Source: Saccharum officinarum (Eukaryota; Streptophyta; Magnoliopsida; Poales; Poaceae). From it: a DNA stretch of 64,000 bases. The notes below the pieces were generated by a model, which had not been told where the DNA came from, made no database searches, and saw nothing but the letters and a program-made list of their open reading frames with translations. The stretch covers positions 17,898,214 to 17,962,213 of the forward strand of contig CM036188.1 of assembly GCA_020631735.1 (NCBI GenBank), in the 5' to 3' direction. The position numbers and the translations under genes are program-made. This document shows, in pieces, positions 1 to 12,437 of this stretch (within the stretch, counting starts at the first letter, position 1; every line of letters starts with the position of its first letter).

Positions 1-217
1 TCCACTACTTCCACTAAGTTCCTCATGACCCTCTCCAATATTCCTAATTAATATAACATCGTTAGGTAGCAATCTATTCTCAAAAGTATAAAAAGGATCA
101 CTTAAGAACGTGCTCACCTCTAAATTAAGTTATCGTTTTCGGGCTCGGGTCATTGGACCTCCTTGCATAATGGATGGAGGAACAGCGGGTGCATCTGAAG
201 GAGTGATGTCCTCATCA
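1..217 (-). repeat. Gypsy 3' LTR, partial
   Basis: The LTR edge is at 217, where the sequence leaves homology with the 5' LTR at the terminal TGATG/CATCA motif. The rest of the LTR lies left of the window. The tail of the polyprotein reading frame runs into it. Confidence 0.8.
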
Positions 218-3200
218 TCCTCCCCCTCTTGAAATGGAGTCATTCTCGACTCAAGCTCATCTTCTTCTCCCAAGTAAGGTGTTAAATCTGCAATGTTAAA
301 AGTAGGACTAACCCCGAACTTGGGTGGCAACTCAAGCTTGTATGCATTATCATTTATTTTCTCAATTATCTTATAAGGACCTGCAGTTCTTGGCATTAAT
401 TTAGACTTACGCATATCTAGAAATCTTTCTTTTCTCAAATGTAGCTAAACTAAATCACCTGGATCAAGTTTAAGTTCTTTTCTTCCCTCACTACCAGCAA
501 CCCTATATTTTTCATTCATCTTTTCAATATTTATTTTAGTTGTTTCATGCAACTTACGAATAAAATCAGCGCGACTCCTAGCATCAATATGTGTTCTCTC
601 AGAGGTAGGTAAAGGCAAAAGATCAATAGGATCATGGGGATTAAAGCCATACACTACCTGGAAAGGACTTACCTTTGTGGTGGAATGTTCCGCCATATTA
701 TATGCAAACACCACATGGGGCAAACACTCTTCCCACATCTTGAGGTTGCGCTTCAAAATGGCTCTCAACATGGTGGACAATGTACGATTCACGACCTCAG
801 TTTGTCCATCAGTTTGGGATGACAAGTTGTAGAAAACAACAGCTTTGTCCTCAATTTATTCCACAAAGTGCGCCAGAAGTGACTCAAGAATTTTGCATCT
901 CAATCTGAAACAATAGTAGACGGCATACCATGCAAGCGAACAATTTTTTGAAAGAACAGGTCAGCAATATAAACAACATCGTCCCTTTTGTGACAAGCAA
1001 TAAAATGTGCCATCTTAGAAAAATGATCAACGACCACAAAAATACTATCCCTCCCCCTCTTAGTCCTTGGTAATCCCAAAACGAAGTTCATAGAAATATC
1101 AGCCAAGGAATAGAAGGAACAGGAAGAGGCAAGTACAAACCATGTGGGTTCAACCGCGACTTAGCTTTTTGGCACGTGGTACATCGGCCTACAAATCGCC
1201 CAACATCTCGCCTTATCTTAGGCCAAAAGAAGTGTGTGGACAGCACCTCCTCCGTCTTTTTGGCACCAAAATGCCCCATCAATCCGCCGCCATGCGCCTC
1301 CTGCAACAACAATAGTCGAACGGAACCAACTGGAATGCATAGGCGGTTAGCTCTAAACAAAAACCCATCCTGTAGCATATATTTGTTCCATGTATGTCCC
1401 TCTTTACAATGTTCCATCACATCTCTAAATTCAACATCATTTGCATATTGTTCCTTAATGGTTTCAAGCCCAAAGATACGACAATCAAGTTGGGACAGCA
1501 TAGCATATCGTCTAGATAAGGATCAGCAATAATATTATCCTTCCCTTTCTTGTGTTTGATGACATAAGGGAAAGATTCGATAAATTCAGCCCACTTTGCA
1601 TGTCTACGGTTCAATTTGTTTTAAGTTCTTAGGTGTTTTAGTGATTCATGATCAGAGTGAATAACAAATTCTTTAGGCCATAAATAATGTTGTCACGTTT
1701 CTAACGTTCGAACAAGAGCATATAATTCTTTGTCATACATGGAATAATTAAGAGCAGGCCCACTTAACTTTTCACTAAAATAAGCAACTGGTTTACCTTC
1801 TTGCATCAATACACCACCAATGCCAACTCCACTAGCATCACATTCTAACTCAAAAATCTTACTAAAATTAGGAAGTTGTAACAATGGCGCGTGAGTAAGC
1901 TTGTCCTTCAAAAGAGCAAAGGACGCTTCTTGTTCTTTACCCAATAGAACGCAACCCCTTCTTTGTCAACTCATTCAGCGGGGCTGCAATGGTGCTGAAA
2001 TCCTTCACAAAGCGGCGGTAAAATCCAGCAAGTCCATGAAAGCTCCACACTTGGGTCACCGTCGTCGGCGTTGGCCAACTCCGTATGGCTTGCACTTTGG
2101 CTTCATCTACCTCAATTCCCTGCGAGGTCACAACATAGCCAAGAAACAAAACTCGTTCGGTGCAAAAAAGTGCACTTCTCGAGGTTACCAAATAAACGTG
2201 CAGCCCGCAAAACATCAAAAATAGCACGAAGATGATGGAGATGTTTAGTTAAAGACTTGTTGTATATCAAGATATCATCAAAATAAACCACCACAAATTT
2301 GCCAATGAATGAACGTAAAACCTCGTTCATTAATCTCATAAAAGTGTTAGGTGCATTAGTTAACCCAAAAGGCATGACTAACCACTCATACAAGCCGAAC
2401 TTAGTTTTGAAAGCAGTTTTTCATTCATCACCTAATTTCATTCTTATCTGGTGGTATCCACTTCTCAAATCGACCTTAGAAAAATTTATAGAACCACTTA
2501 ACTCATCAAGCATGTCATCTAATCTAGGAATAGGATGACGATACCTTATTGTAATATTGTTAATGGCTCTACAATCCACACACATGCGCCAACTACCATC
2601 TTTTTTTGAACCAAAATAACTGGCACAGCACAAGGACTAAGGCTCTCACGTACATACCCGCGGTCCAAAAGATCTTGGACTTGGCGCTGAATCTCATTTG
2701 TCTCCTCGGGGTTGGCTCTATAAGCAGCTCGGTTTGGCAAGGCGCTCCAGGAATCAAGTCAATCTAGTGCTCAATGCCTCGAATAGGTGGAAGTCCCGGA
2801 GGTATCTCAGTCGGAAACACATCACTATACTCCTGCAAAAGGTTAGTGACAGAAGGTGGCAGAGTGCTAAAAATATCATCAGTCAAAAATAAAGCATCTT
2901 TGCATACCAAGGCATAGCACACATCATTAATCTCTGCTAAGTCAAGCTTAGTAGCAAACATCACTGGATTTTTTAATTTAGTTACATGCTGATTTCCAGT
3001 TTTAGCAGAAACTTGTTTAGATTCACTAGCTATTCTCTCTTTTTCAACTTGTACAATTTGAGCAGGAGTCATGGGTTGTAAAGTAATCTTTTGCCCATTA
3101 TGCATAAGAGTATATGTATTACTTCTACCATGATGGATAGCATTATTGTCATATTCCCAAGGTCAACCCAACAAAAGAGAGCAAGCTTGCATGGGTACCA

Positions 3201-4796
3201 CATCGCAATCTACAAAATCAGAATATGGACCGAGAGAGAAATGCACACGAGCAGTTTGAGTTACCTTGGCCTTACCTGAATCGTTGAGCCACTGAATGTG
3301 ATATGGATTCTTATGAGGACGCGTTGTCAACCCAAGATTTTTGACCAAATCAGCACTTACTAAATTGTTGCAGCTTCCGCCATCAATAATTACTCGTGCA
3401 CGCCGATCTTTAATGACAAACAAAATCTAGAACAGGTTATGACGCTGCTGCTTGGCTTCCTCCATTTGTGTACTAAGAACACGCTGCACAATGCATATCT
3501 TCTAGTTTCTCGCCTCATCGGAGCCCAAAGAAAGTCCATGTTGCTCCTCATTTGAAACTGGTTCCTCTTCAGTGTCGTCCTCTATATCAGAAGCACTGAC
3601 ATAGCCTCCATCTTCTGTAACAATGTATGCGTGCTTGCTAGGACACTCCCTTGCCACATGGCCAAGTCCTTGGCAACGATGGCACTGAATGGTTGAAGAG
3701 CGTCTAGTGGAAGCCACATATGAGGAACTCTTAGCCGGAACCTGTAAACGAGTCTTACCGACGTTTGAAGGAGTAGTTGTTGGCGGTGTTGATTGTATGC
3801 TCGCTGGTGAAGGAGATCGTGTGCTTGCAGATGGCGCTGAAGGTAGTTCACCTGATGACTTGGCAGGCGGCGGCATGATGGCCTTGGGCGCTAGGAGCTG
3901 CCGTAGTTGCTTCTGCTCCTTGGTGGCTGTTGCTGCCGTCCCTGCAATTCTTTCTCTGCAAGCATAGCAATCTGGAACAACTGGTTGGTGGTGTTAAAAT
4001 CTTTATAATCAACAATATCCTGGATCTCACGATGCAAACCACCATAAAAACGGCACAATTTATCCTCAGGGTCCTCCACTACCCCACATCGCATCATGCC
4101 CTTCTGAAGCTCTGCAAAATAGTCTTGTACCGACATATCTCCCTGCTCTAAACGTTGTAATTTCTTGCACAAATCTCATTTATATGATATAGGTACAAAT
4201 CTATCACGCATGCTAAGTTTCAGGTTCTCCCATGTATCAGGTTTTTGCGATAAAGAAGCCCACCAAATTAGAGCAAAATCTTTAAATTCGCTAGTGGCTT
4301 GTCTAACTTTATGGCATTCAGGTACAAGATGGACAACAAACTTTTGTTCGACTAACATCTCCCAATCTAGGTATTCCTCAGCATCATATTTCCCAGGAAA
4401 AGAAGGAATGGTAAATTTAAGTTTAGCAAAAGGATCATTGTTAGTTCTGTTACATCTCATACCTGTTCTATTCTTTTGGAGTCGTTTCCGACACAGACAG
4501 TTGGCGTTGGTCGCGATGTTGTCAGGCAATCCATCAGAACCATATACTACATCTTCCTCCAATTCAGGAAAATCATCATCATTGTCAACATCCTTGTTTC
4601 TGTTATCTTCATCCTCAGGAGAAGGATTGATCTCTAGATTTTGAATTCTCCCTGTTAAGTTGGCAACTCGCATGTCCATACTCTCAAAGTCATGATGAAG
4701 ACCTATAATTTCCTCTTTTAGTGTGCCCATCTCTTGCTTTAGGAGATCCGAAAGGTCCTGCAATTGACTAGACAAAACAGGAACGTCGTCTGGCAT
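1..4796 (-). pseudogene. Gypsy gag-pol polyprotein, contig 1 version, broken
   Basis: Starts at the ATG at 4796 and runs through gag (4796-3891), a CCHC zinc knuckle (near 3690-3640), protease (3423-3163), reverse transcriptase (about 2740-2112), RNase H (1944-1693) and integrase (1614-445), with a C-terminal part continuing into the LTR. The stops and homopolymer frameshifts of the other two versions are present, plus additional one-base deletions that break the integrase into more pieces. Domain details are given for the version at 15858-20754. Confidence 0.85.
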
Positions 4797-5884
4797 GGTT
4801 AGTTATCAATAAAAGATCCTAGTAACTGCTTGGGATCAGTTGGTGGAATCACACCCTCACACATACCAACACGAGCAGAGGATGGCAACCGGTGGCTTGG
4901 TTGTGATACCTGTGAGGAAGTGGCACCGCGATTGTAAGGTCCTTTTTTGTACTGATCTGAAGAATATGTGGATCTTGGAAGGCACACAAACAGAAAAAAT
5001 ATGTATATGTGGCACATAAGTCAGTAACAGATAGTAATGCTGAATTATAGTCCCAATTACTTGTTCTCGTTGTTGGTCTTACGTGTTCCAAGTACCAAGT
5101 ATGTGTGACAACAAGTGTAGAGAAACAAGTATGATGGATAGCATAAGCAACAGGAACAAAGCTCAAGACAGCACACGCTAACACTTACGCCTTCTCTATG
5201 TGCTCCTCTAGATAATGTTCCAATTTTGCCTCTCTTTTTTCTCTATTTTTGGGCTGTCGATGTTTTTTTGGGAATCTTTGACTTTTTCTTTTTATTTTTT
5301 GATATTTTTTCTTCACTTAGGAGCACACAAGAAGTAACCACAGAAAATTTAAGCTTAAACAAGTGAAAGACGTGGCCTGTGGAAAATTCAGAAGATGGGT
5401 CCAAAATTGAGAAAAAGCTTGTGACCAGGAAAAGAGGATCTTGTGACCAGTTTTTGGCCAAAATATGCAAAGGCTATTTTTGGAGAGCGTCCAGATCCGA
5501 AATTTTTTTGATCGATTTTGATATATGGAACGTTGAAATTCGAGTTCGTATGCAAAAACTGGACCAATTTCAAGTTTCGACTCCGAATTTGAGGACAAAA
5601 CAGGAACAATACACACAAAAGTGGTCACAGCGGCTTGGATTTGATGGAAACGATGGGAAAAACACACGAACAGGACTCTAACACAAACTAACCAGCAATA
5701 AGACCTCGATCAGGACACAAACTCAACACGACGGACTCTGAAACTGAAATATGCAAAGGCTATGGCGCGGAAAGGTTTTAGGACAGGAAAACAATTATGG
5801 CTGTGGACTATGGGACAAATACGAAACACTCAAACTTGAGAATAAATGCGAACCTGACGGTATACCTTAGCTCTGAATACCACT

Positions 5885-6815
5885 TGATGGGATCGTGATT
5901 CCCGATCTTCCGTCAGGTAGAAGGTAACTATCGTTTTAGGCAGAGAGTGACACACCAATCCGGCTTCAGATCGAAAGACCAAACCCTGCAATCTTATCAC
6001 CACAACTCCTCTGGTTATCAACCGTGTCTTCAACCGGTTGACCTCGCCACGAAGGCTAATCCCTGCCTGCGAAACGAAGAACACAAGCAAGAACTCGAAA
6101 GAACGCAGCTCAAGATTTGGGACAAACTGTAGATGAATGATTAAGTTCTCAAAGTGGGGTCTCACAAACCGATGAATCGGCGACTGTCAATGAACAGATT
6201 TGATCTAAGCAAAAACCCAAAACCTAATGACGGCGGTGACACATGAATATAAAGGTCTTAGGGTCACCGCCTACCCTGGACGCGCCCCCTAATGGGCTCA
6301 AAGACGATACACGGTCCATTGGACCAAATAAGGTGACGTAGCACCTAGATAGAATCTAGATGCTGACTTTTTTCGACAATTCCCACATATTCCGAAGAGC
6401 TTTTGACGTGAGACCATTTGTATTGTCTTCCTTATCAAATTAGCTTTCCAACCATATGTGGATCATCGAAAACGGAGTCCGGACGCGTCCTGGGTGACCA
6501 GTTCAAGGCAGACTGGTCCTGGAAACCGAAGCAGACTCGAAATCATGTTGGGCTGGGCCTCCGACTTCTATTGGACGTCCTGTCTGGTCATCATCGCCTC
6601 CACCACTTCCTCTAAGTTCCTCATGACCCTCTCCAATATTCCTAATTAATATAACATCGTTAGGTAGCAATCTATTCTCAAAAGTATAAAAATGATCACT
6701 TAAGAAGGAGCTCACCTCTAAATTAAGTTATCGTCTTCGGGCTCAAGTCATTGGACCTCCTTGCATAATGGATGGAGGAACAGCGGGTGCATCTGAAGGA
6801 GTGATGTCCTCATCA
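5885..6815 (-). repeat. Gypsy 5' LTR, contig 1 version
   Basis: 931-bp LTR bounded by TGATG and CATCA. It is the same sequence as 37792-38723 and, inverted, 13836-14767, with one C fewer in a C run. The primer-binding site lies just left of 5885. Confidence 0.85.
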
Positions 6816-7099
6816 TAAGGTTCGCTGGCCAGGAGCACAAGATACACAATCAAATCTTTCGCATCTTCAGGAACAGGACCATGCAGTCAACAGTAGCATG
6901 CGCGTTCCGATCAAATACAGAGTATTCTCTAGCACACAACAATATGATTACCTTGCCGTAGCACAATGGCACAGTAGTACACGAGCAGGAAACTTATATA
7001 AAAAGGTTCTCTGAATCATTATTTGATAATTGCAAAGGTTCTGTGAGTCACATAAAAAAATGTTTACTGATTCTTCAAATTAAATGACATGAACTAAAT

Positions 7100-8212
7100 C
7101 TAATTTGCCAAACGCCGAGCGATGATCTTCAGCTGCATCGTTTCGTAGTACTGCTGCTGCAGCGGGGTGAGAGAGGTCATGTCCATTTGAATTATTTCTT
7201 TTTCCTCTTTGATCAAGTCCGATTCAGTTCTTTTTGCTTCTATTGCAAGTCGCTTCTTCTCTAGCTCAAGTGAAGCCAGGAACCTCTCGTCTTTCTTCTT
7301 CTCTTTCTCCATGTCAAAAGCCTCCTTCTTAGCTCACATCTTGTCCAAAGCCTCCATGCAAGCTTCGCCACCTCCTCGCTTGAGAGCTTCTTTTGCCTTC
7401 TTCTGACCCTATGGCTTTTTCTTGCTTCGGAATCTGGTTCTACAATCTCTGTGACATCTTTAGTGTTGTTGACATCTACATTCCTGGGCGTGGAGTCTAT
7501 GTTAACCTTCTGTTTTTTCTTGGTGCCTTGTTTCTGCTGCTCAGCCAGTTCCTTCCTCTTGGCCTTCCACTTGTCTTCTCCCTTCAACTTGTTCCAACAA
7601 GGTATAAGAGTAAATGACTTCTTATTGTCGTCTAATCCCTTGTACATTTCGCAAGCATCAGAAATCTGCACATGTTATTAATTCTCAATGTTTATATCTT
7701 CACAAATAAACCAAATAGTACAAAAACGAACACAAGAACCAACAAGGAAAACAAACCATGTCTTGGATAGTTGCTCCACTTTGATTCCTATGCTCAATAG
7801 CGTCGTAGCATGCACAAAACTTGTTCACTTGCGTCTGAATAGTCAGCCACCTATGCATAATGGAACTCTCTATCCTGAAAGCTGCAGTTGTCTTGTTCTT
7901 CTCAAAGAAAGCATGAATTTTACTTCAAAACAAGGAACGAGTTTGATTAGCCCCGTGAATGGGATCTTTGCTGACATTCAACCAAGCTGAGCATACCACC
8001 AGATCCTCCTTCGGATCAAAATTTTTGGTCCTCTTAGACGAACCCTTTGTACTGGTAGGGCGTCCAGCACCTTGCCGTGGCTGCACTTGCACATCAACTT
8101 GTTCAGCTTGAGAAGGCATGTCATGAATCATGGGAAAGGTGAAGTCTTCCAAACCAGCAACATCAACATCATCTCCCGTGACCATATTTGACCAATATCC
8201 ACCTCCTTCCAT
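7100..8212 (-). pseudogene. PIF/Harbinger ORF1 (Myb/trihelix-like, NAM-associated type), contig 1 version
   Basis: Two exons, 8212-7757 and 7665-7100, matching 12438-13551. It encodes the DNA-binding accessory protein that PIF/Harbinger elements carry beside their transposase. The same in-frame stops are present as in the other versions. A one-base loss in the sequence around 7408 adds a frameshift unique to this contig, probably a sequencing error. The contig stops at 8538 inside a short direct repeat upstream of this gene. Confidence 0.75.
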
Positions 8213-8538
8213 TCGGACGAGTCTACAAATAAAGAAGAATAAATGAAATATATAAGATGCTGCCGCTGAACAAATGACATAAACGGACGATACATTCAGA
8301 AAACCACCATCCCGAACAATGATTTATTACAACAAATTCATCATCTCAGTTAATTCCTCCATGTCTGCCACTTTGAGATCATCATAACAAGTTGTAGTAA
8401 CAAGAAAAAAAATTGAAAACTGCACGGAAAAACATGAACAATCATACAGTATGAACCAGGCTTCACACTGTGCCGACAAGGAACATTGGCCAAGCACCAT
8501 CTACTGACTTAAAACTACACTGTGCCGACAAGGAACAA

Positions 8539-8638
8539 NNNNNNNNNNNNNNNNNNNNNNNNNNNNNNNNNNNNNNNNNNNNNNNNNNNNNNNNNNNNNN
8601 NNNNNNNNNNNNNNNNNNNNNNNNNNNNNNNNNNNNNN
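8539..8638. other. Assembly gap (100 N)
   Basis: Run of exactly 100 N separating contig 1 from contig 2. The fixed length suggests a placeholder of unknown true size. The sequence on either side is not collinear: Harbinger ORF1 leader on the left, copia reverse transcriptase on the right. Confidence 0.99.
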
Positions 8639-9884
8639 TCAAGCACAAGATGAACCCCGATGGCACCCCTAGAACGCTATAAAGCTCGATGGTCATTTGG
8701 GGGTTCAACCAGCGGCCTGGGCTCGACTTCGGCGAGACGTTCTCGCCAGTTGTGAAACCGGCCACGATCTGCACGGTCCTCACGCTCGTGGCGACGAACA
8801 ACTGGCCAGCTCACACAGCTCGATGTCTCCAACGCCTTTCTTCACGGCAACTTGCGGGAACAAGTCTACAGTCAACAACCCACTGGGTTCGTTGATCCCC
8901 ATCGGCCAGACGACGTCTGCCTCTTGTCACGATCACTCTACGGCCTCCATCGAGCTCCACGGGCGTGGTTCGAGCGCTTCGTCAGCCATGTCACCGGCCT
9001 GGGCTTCATCCAGTCCAAGGCGGACTTGTCCCTCTTTGTCTACCACCGCAATGGCGCGACGGCCTATCTTCTACTGTATGTCGACGACATGATTCTCTCG
9101 GTGTCCTCGGTTCAGCTACTCCGGCACGTCATCGCCCGGCTCCACGACGCCTTTGCCGTGAAGGATATGGGGCCACTTCGACACTTCCTCGGCATCAGTG
9201 TTCGATGCAACAAAGACGACTTCTTCCTCTCGCAGTCCTCTTATGCCGAAGAGCTGCTGGACCGTGCTGGTATGGCCAACTGTAAACCAGTGGCCACGCC
9301 CGCAGACACCAAGAGCAAGACATCGGCCGCTGATGGCAAGCCAATCGGCGACGTCACAGCCTACCGGAGTGTTGCCGGCGCGCTGCAATATCTGACAATC
9401 ACACATCCAGATATTGCATACGCCGTGCAACAAGTCTGTCTTCATATGCACGCACCGCGGGACGTTCACCAGAGAAATGCTGAAACGGATCCTTCGGTAT
9501 GTCAAGGGAACGACAAGCCTTGGGATTCAGCTGCGCACAGCGTCCACGCCGACGATCACTGCCTACTCCGACGCCGACTGGGCCGGCTGCCCCGACACAC
9601 GACGTTCTACGTCTGGCTTCTGCATCTTCTTCGGCAACTCGCTCATCTCGTGGTCATCCAAGAGGCAAACCACGGTGTCCCGATCGAGCGCAGAAGCGGA
9701 GTACCGCGCCATCGCCAATGCCGTCTTCCGAGTGCTCCTGGCTGCGACATATCCTCGGCGAGCTCCTCTGCAAGGTTCCGTCCGCGACCGTGTTCACAAA
9801 GGGCTTGCCTTCGGCGCTATTCTTCGACTTCAGGGACAGCCTGTCCATCACCGCCGGCGACGTCGAGACTTCGGGGGGGGGGGG
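8639..9884 (+). pseudogene. Copia reverse transcriptase/RNase H, 5' cut by gap
   Basis: Same coding segment as 42641-43917. Visible motifs are the catalytic YVDD of reverse transcriptase near 9080, the YSDADWAG motif of RNase H near 9560 and the [11 protein letters not shown] motif near 9685. Several one-base differences from contig 3 (for example CACCCC for CACCC near 8665 and lost or gained bases near 8692, 8815 and 9473) shift the frame. Since contig 3 has a 575-codon uninterrupted frame here, these are likely contig-end errors. Confidence 0.8.
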
Positions 9885-10167
9885 TGTCAGCGGAAACAGC
9901 TCTCCAGCGGTGGTTAGAGCGAGACCGGGTCTCTCGGATCTCTAACGTCCACGCACCTGGAGCGCGATCACCTGCGACTCCGTGCTACTAGCAGCGCACT
10001 CGCAGCGCACACGACTCGCTCGCCATAGCTCCCGCTCCCGCTTAGCACGCTAGCTCACTCGCGTGTACAGGCATGAACGGCCAATGGCCTCTGTTGTAAC
10101 CTATATATGTATACGCCATACGATCAATACAAGTGTCCTGTGTCCTGTTGATCATTCTTGTTCCACA
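9885..10167 (+). repeat. Copia 3' LTR (contig 2 version)
   Basis: 283-bp LTR starting TGTCAGCGG and ending TTGTTCCACA, the same length and sequence as 42391-42673. Confidence 0.9.
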
Positions 10168-10289
10168 GTGGGCGCATGCCGGCCCAGCCTGATTGGATGG
10201 CCGTTCCTGAGCCACTCTCTTGGCACACATAGACCGGCCCGACTAACCTATTCCGAAAATACTAACATAAAATTCCTCACTCCTCAGGG

Positions 10290-11360
10290 TGTTCGTCCGT
10301 TCAGTGGTCGTGCTTCCTGAGCCTGCGCACTACCGGTCCAACAACATCTGCTCTCTCACTCAATCGAAGTAGATAAGGCCTGCCATTGTGCCCACGCCCG
10401 ACCACCATCGGCCATGGTTGGTGTCGCTGCAGGCTTGGGCCTCGCGCCGATGGTGTCCCGCGTGTCTTTCCGACTTGGCGGCGCCTCCTCGTCGGTGTGG
10501 TTCCCGGCCAGGCTGTGGGCGCGAGCACCGTCGGCGACACTCGTGGTGGTTGTGCGGTACTCGCCCTCGTATGAGTGCGAGGAGGGGGAGGAGGAGGGTG
10601 GGCTTTGGGGGCGGTGGAGGCTGGGGGAAGAGGGACCGCGAGCTTGCTGGCTACTACCGTTCCCCATTAGGTAGGCCGGCGACGTTGTGTTTTAAGTGTT
10701 TCAGGCGTTTTAGACTTATGTTTCAAGTGGTTTATCTGGATGTTGCAAAAATAGATCATGGGATGTTGCGTATGTTCCAATAACAATATACGCATGTCGC
10801 AAAGCTGTTTCAAGTGTTTCTGTTGTTTTTAGACGTATGTTTCAAGTGTTTCATCTAGATGTTGCAGAAGTATATCTGAATGTTGCATAACATGCATGTT
10901 TCAAGCGCATGTTTCAAGTGTTCCATATACATATGTTGCAAGTGCTTGATCTGGATGTTGCAAAAGTTGATCTGGATGTTGCATTTGTTGCTATAGCTAT
11001 ACATGCATGTTTCAAGCGGATGTTTCAAGTATTTCATCTATTTTCAGTCGTATGTTGTAAGTGTTTTCAACTAGATGTTTCGAAAGTAGATATAGAGAAG
11101 CACATGTTGTAATGGCACTAGTGGTTCGGAGCCTCGGACAACGACCAGCTGCAGCTGCCTGCTAGTGCTGCTAGGACGCTGCTGTGGGTAACGTGCGGGC
11201 GCCTGAGGCCAGCGACGCCTCCGTGACGCGCATCCGCAGGCGGGGTGAGGCGGGCGTGCTCCTATTTGTTACGGTCCTGTTACGAGGGCGCGATGCGTTT
11301 GAACAGGGAGCAACGTTCAGACACCTCCTGCGACCGGACATCCGGACGCTAGCCCTTCCG
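10290..11360. repeat. Unclassified MULE-like non-autonomous element A (contig 2 version)
   Basis: A GC-rich end (10330-10680) is followed by a degenerate tandem array (10690-11100) built from motifs like TGTTTCAAGTGTTTCATCTGGATGTTGCAA, shown here in parts: TGTTTCAAGTGTTTCATCT and GGATGTTGCAAAAG. A GC-rich tail (11110-11360) contains GGACATCCGGACGCTAGC. The same arrangement recurs at 47731-48700. No transposase frame is visible; the frames of 60-130 codons inside look like composition artefacts. Assignment to a Mutator-like family is inference from the imperfect ends of the second copy. Confidence 0.5.
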
Positions 11361-11525
11361 ATTCTTAAACCCTACCACCGCTCCTCACACTCGTCGCCCT
11401 TTCTGCCGGCCATTCCTCTCCCCCGAGACGTTCTTTCCTTCCCTATCAGGTTCTCAGCTTATGGGGTTTGGAAAGGTTGTAAAATCAAAATTTTAGGATT
11501 TTTTTGGTTAATAATGTTGAGTCGA

Positions 11526-11543
11526 TAAGAGCATCTCCAATAG
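11526..11543. repeat. Harbinger left terminal inverted repeat with TAA target site
   Basis: TAA at 11526-11528 followed by GAGCATCTCCAATAG. This sequence type is a well-known Tourist/Harbinger terminus in grasses. The mirrored version in contig 3 ends at 41029 with TTA at 41030-41032. Confidence 0.65.
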
Positions 11544-12437
11544 TTTTGCAAAACCCTTCCTCATCCTTGGTTTTTTGAAAAAAAGGAGAAAATATCTTGT
11601 CTAACAGTTTGGCATCTTGGTTTGGCATCTTTAGGAAACTCGCAAATCCCGTCCTACTCTGCGCAAATATACGCGCGATCTATACCCCGCTCATCCGCCG
11701 TTTCCCTCCGCGACTTCCTCTTCCCGTGTGACATCGTTGTTCCCGCGACTGGTTCCTGCGATCTCTTCCATCACGCCATAGCCCAGATTGTGTCCACGGA
11801 GAGGTTCTTCGACGCCGCTGCCCGCCTGGTTCAGGTATGCTATCGATTCTCCCATCCTCTCCATGTCGACTATGGTTTCTGGTTCCTAGGATTTCCGTAG
11901 CCGCTGGTTGGATGCCACGGAAACAGCAGTGCCGCCAGTTGTCGTCCTCTCATGCACCTGGCCGTGTCCATCTGCCGGCCGCCGTTCTGCTTTGTCTTCA
12001 CCATGGCCGGCTGCCGGTTATTGTGTGGCCGTCAGATGCATCTCGTCGCTTTGTTTCCTGGTCAAGTGTCCCTGCAATTGGCAGATGGATGGAGATGGCC
12101 TGACCATTGTTCCTTGTCGGCACAGTGTAGTTTTTAAGTCAGTAGATGGTGCTTGGCCAATGTTCCTTGTCGGCACAGTGTGAAGCCTGGTTTCATACTG
12201 TATTTGATTGTTCATGTTTTCCGTGCAGTTTTCAATTTTATTTTCTTGTTACTACAACTTGTTATGATGATCTCAAAGTGGCAGACATGGAGGAATTAAC
12301 TGAGATGATGAATTTGTTGTAATAAATCATTGTTCGGGATGGGTGGTTTTCTGAATGTATCGTCCGTTTATGTCATTTGTTCAGCGGCAGCATCTTATAT
12401 ATTTCATTTATTCTTCTTTATTTGTAGACTCGTCCGA
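11544..12437 (+). other. Harbinger ORF1 leader with short direct repeat
   Basis: No convincing coding frame. A likely noncoding first exon ends at CAG/GTATGC near 11835. Around 12107-12180 the 21-base string TGTTCCTTGTCGGCACAGTGT occurs twice, about 56 bp apart; contig 1 breaks off exactly in the first of these. The frames of 60-131 codons here are not supported by any recognised domain. Confidence 0.5.

Larger units (their letters stand above)
1..6815 (-). mobile_element. Ty3/gypsy LTR retrotransposon, contig 1 version (3' end cut by window)
   Basis: Minus-strand element with its 5' LTR at 5885-6815, a leader of about 1.1 kb (4797-5884), a broken gag-pol region and the start of its 3' LTR at the window edge. 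It is collinear with 31903-38723 and, inverted, with 13836-20658. It carries extra single-base homopolymer deletions (near 816, 1105, 1519, 1955 and 2727) absent from the other versions, which suggests lower sequence accuracy. It is probably a redundant version of the same insertion rather than a separate copy. Confidence 0.85.
8639..10167 (+). mobile_element. Ty1/copia retrotransposon, partial version at contig 2 end
   Basis: The 3' part of the copia element found complete at 42391-47126 on the opposite strand. It contains the reverse transcriptase and RNase H region, a G12 polypurine-like tract at 9873-9884 and the 3' LTR at 9885-10167. The flank after the LTR starts GTGGG, the complement of the CCCAC target duplication of the complete version. 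Confidence 0.9.

Noticed and set aside
4165..4644. 159-codon frame opposite gypsy gag (also at 16010 and 36071)
   Set aside because: Antisense shadow of gag; appears three times only because the locus is shown three times.
8470..8801. Frames of 70-112 codons running through the N gap
   Set aside because: They consist largely of unknown residues and join unrelated sequence from two contigs.
10301..10783. Frames of 62-131 codons in the GC-rich part of MULE-like element A
   Set aside because: Open on several frames and strands at once, with no domain; explained by base composition.
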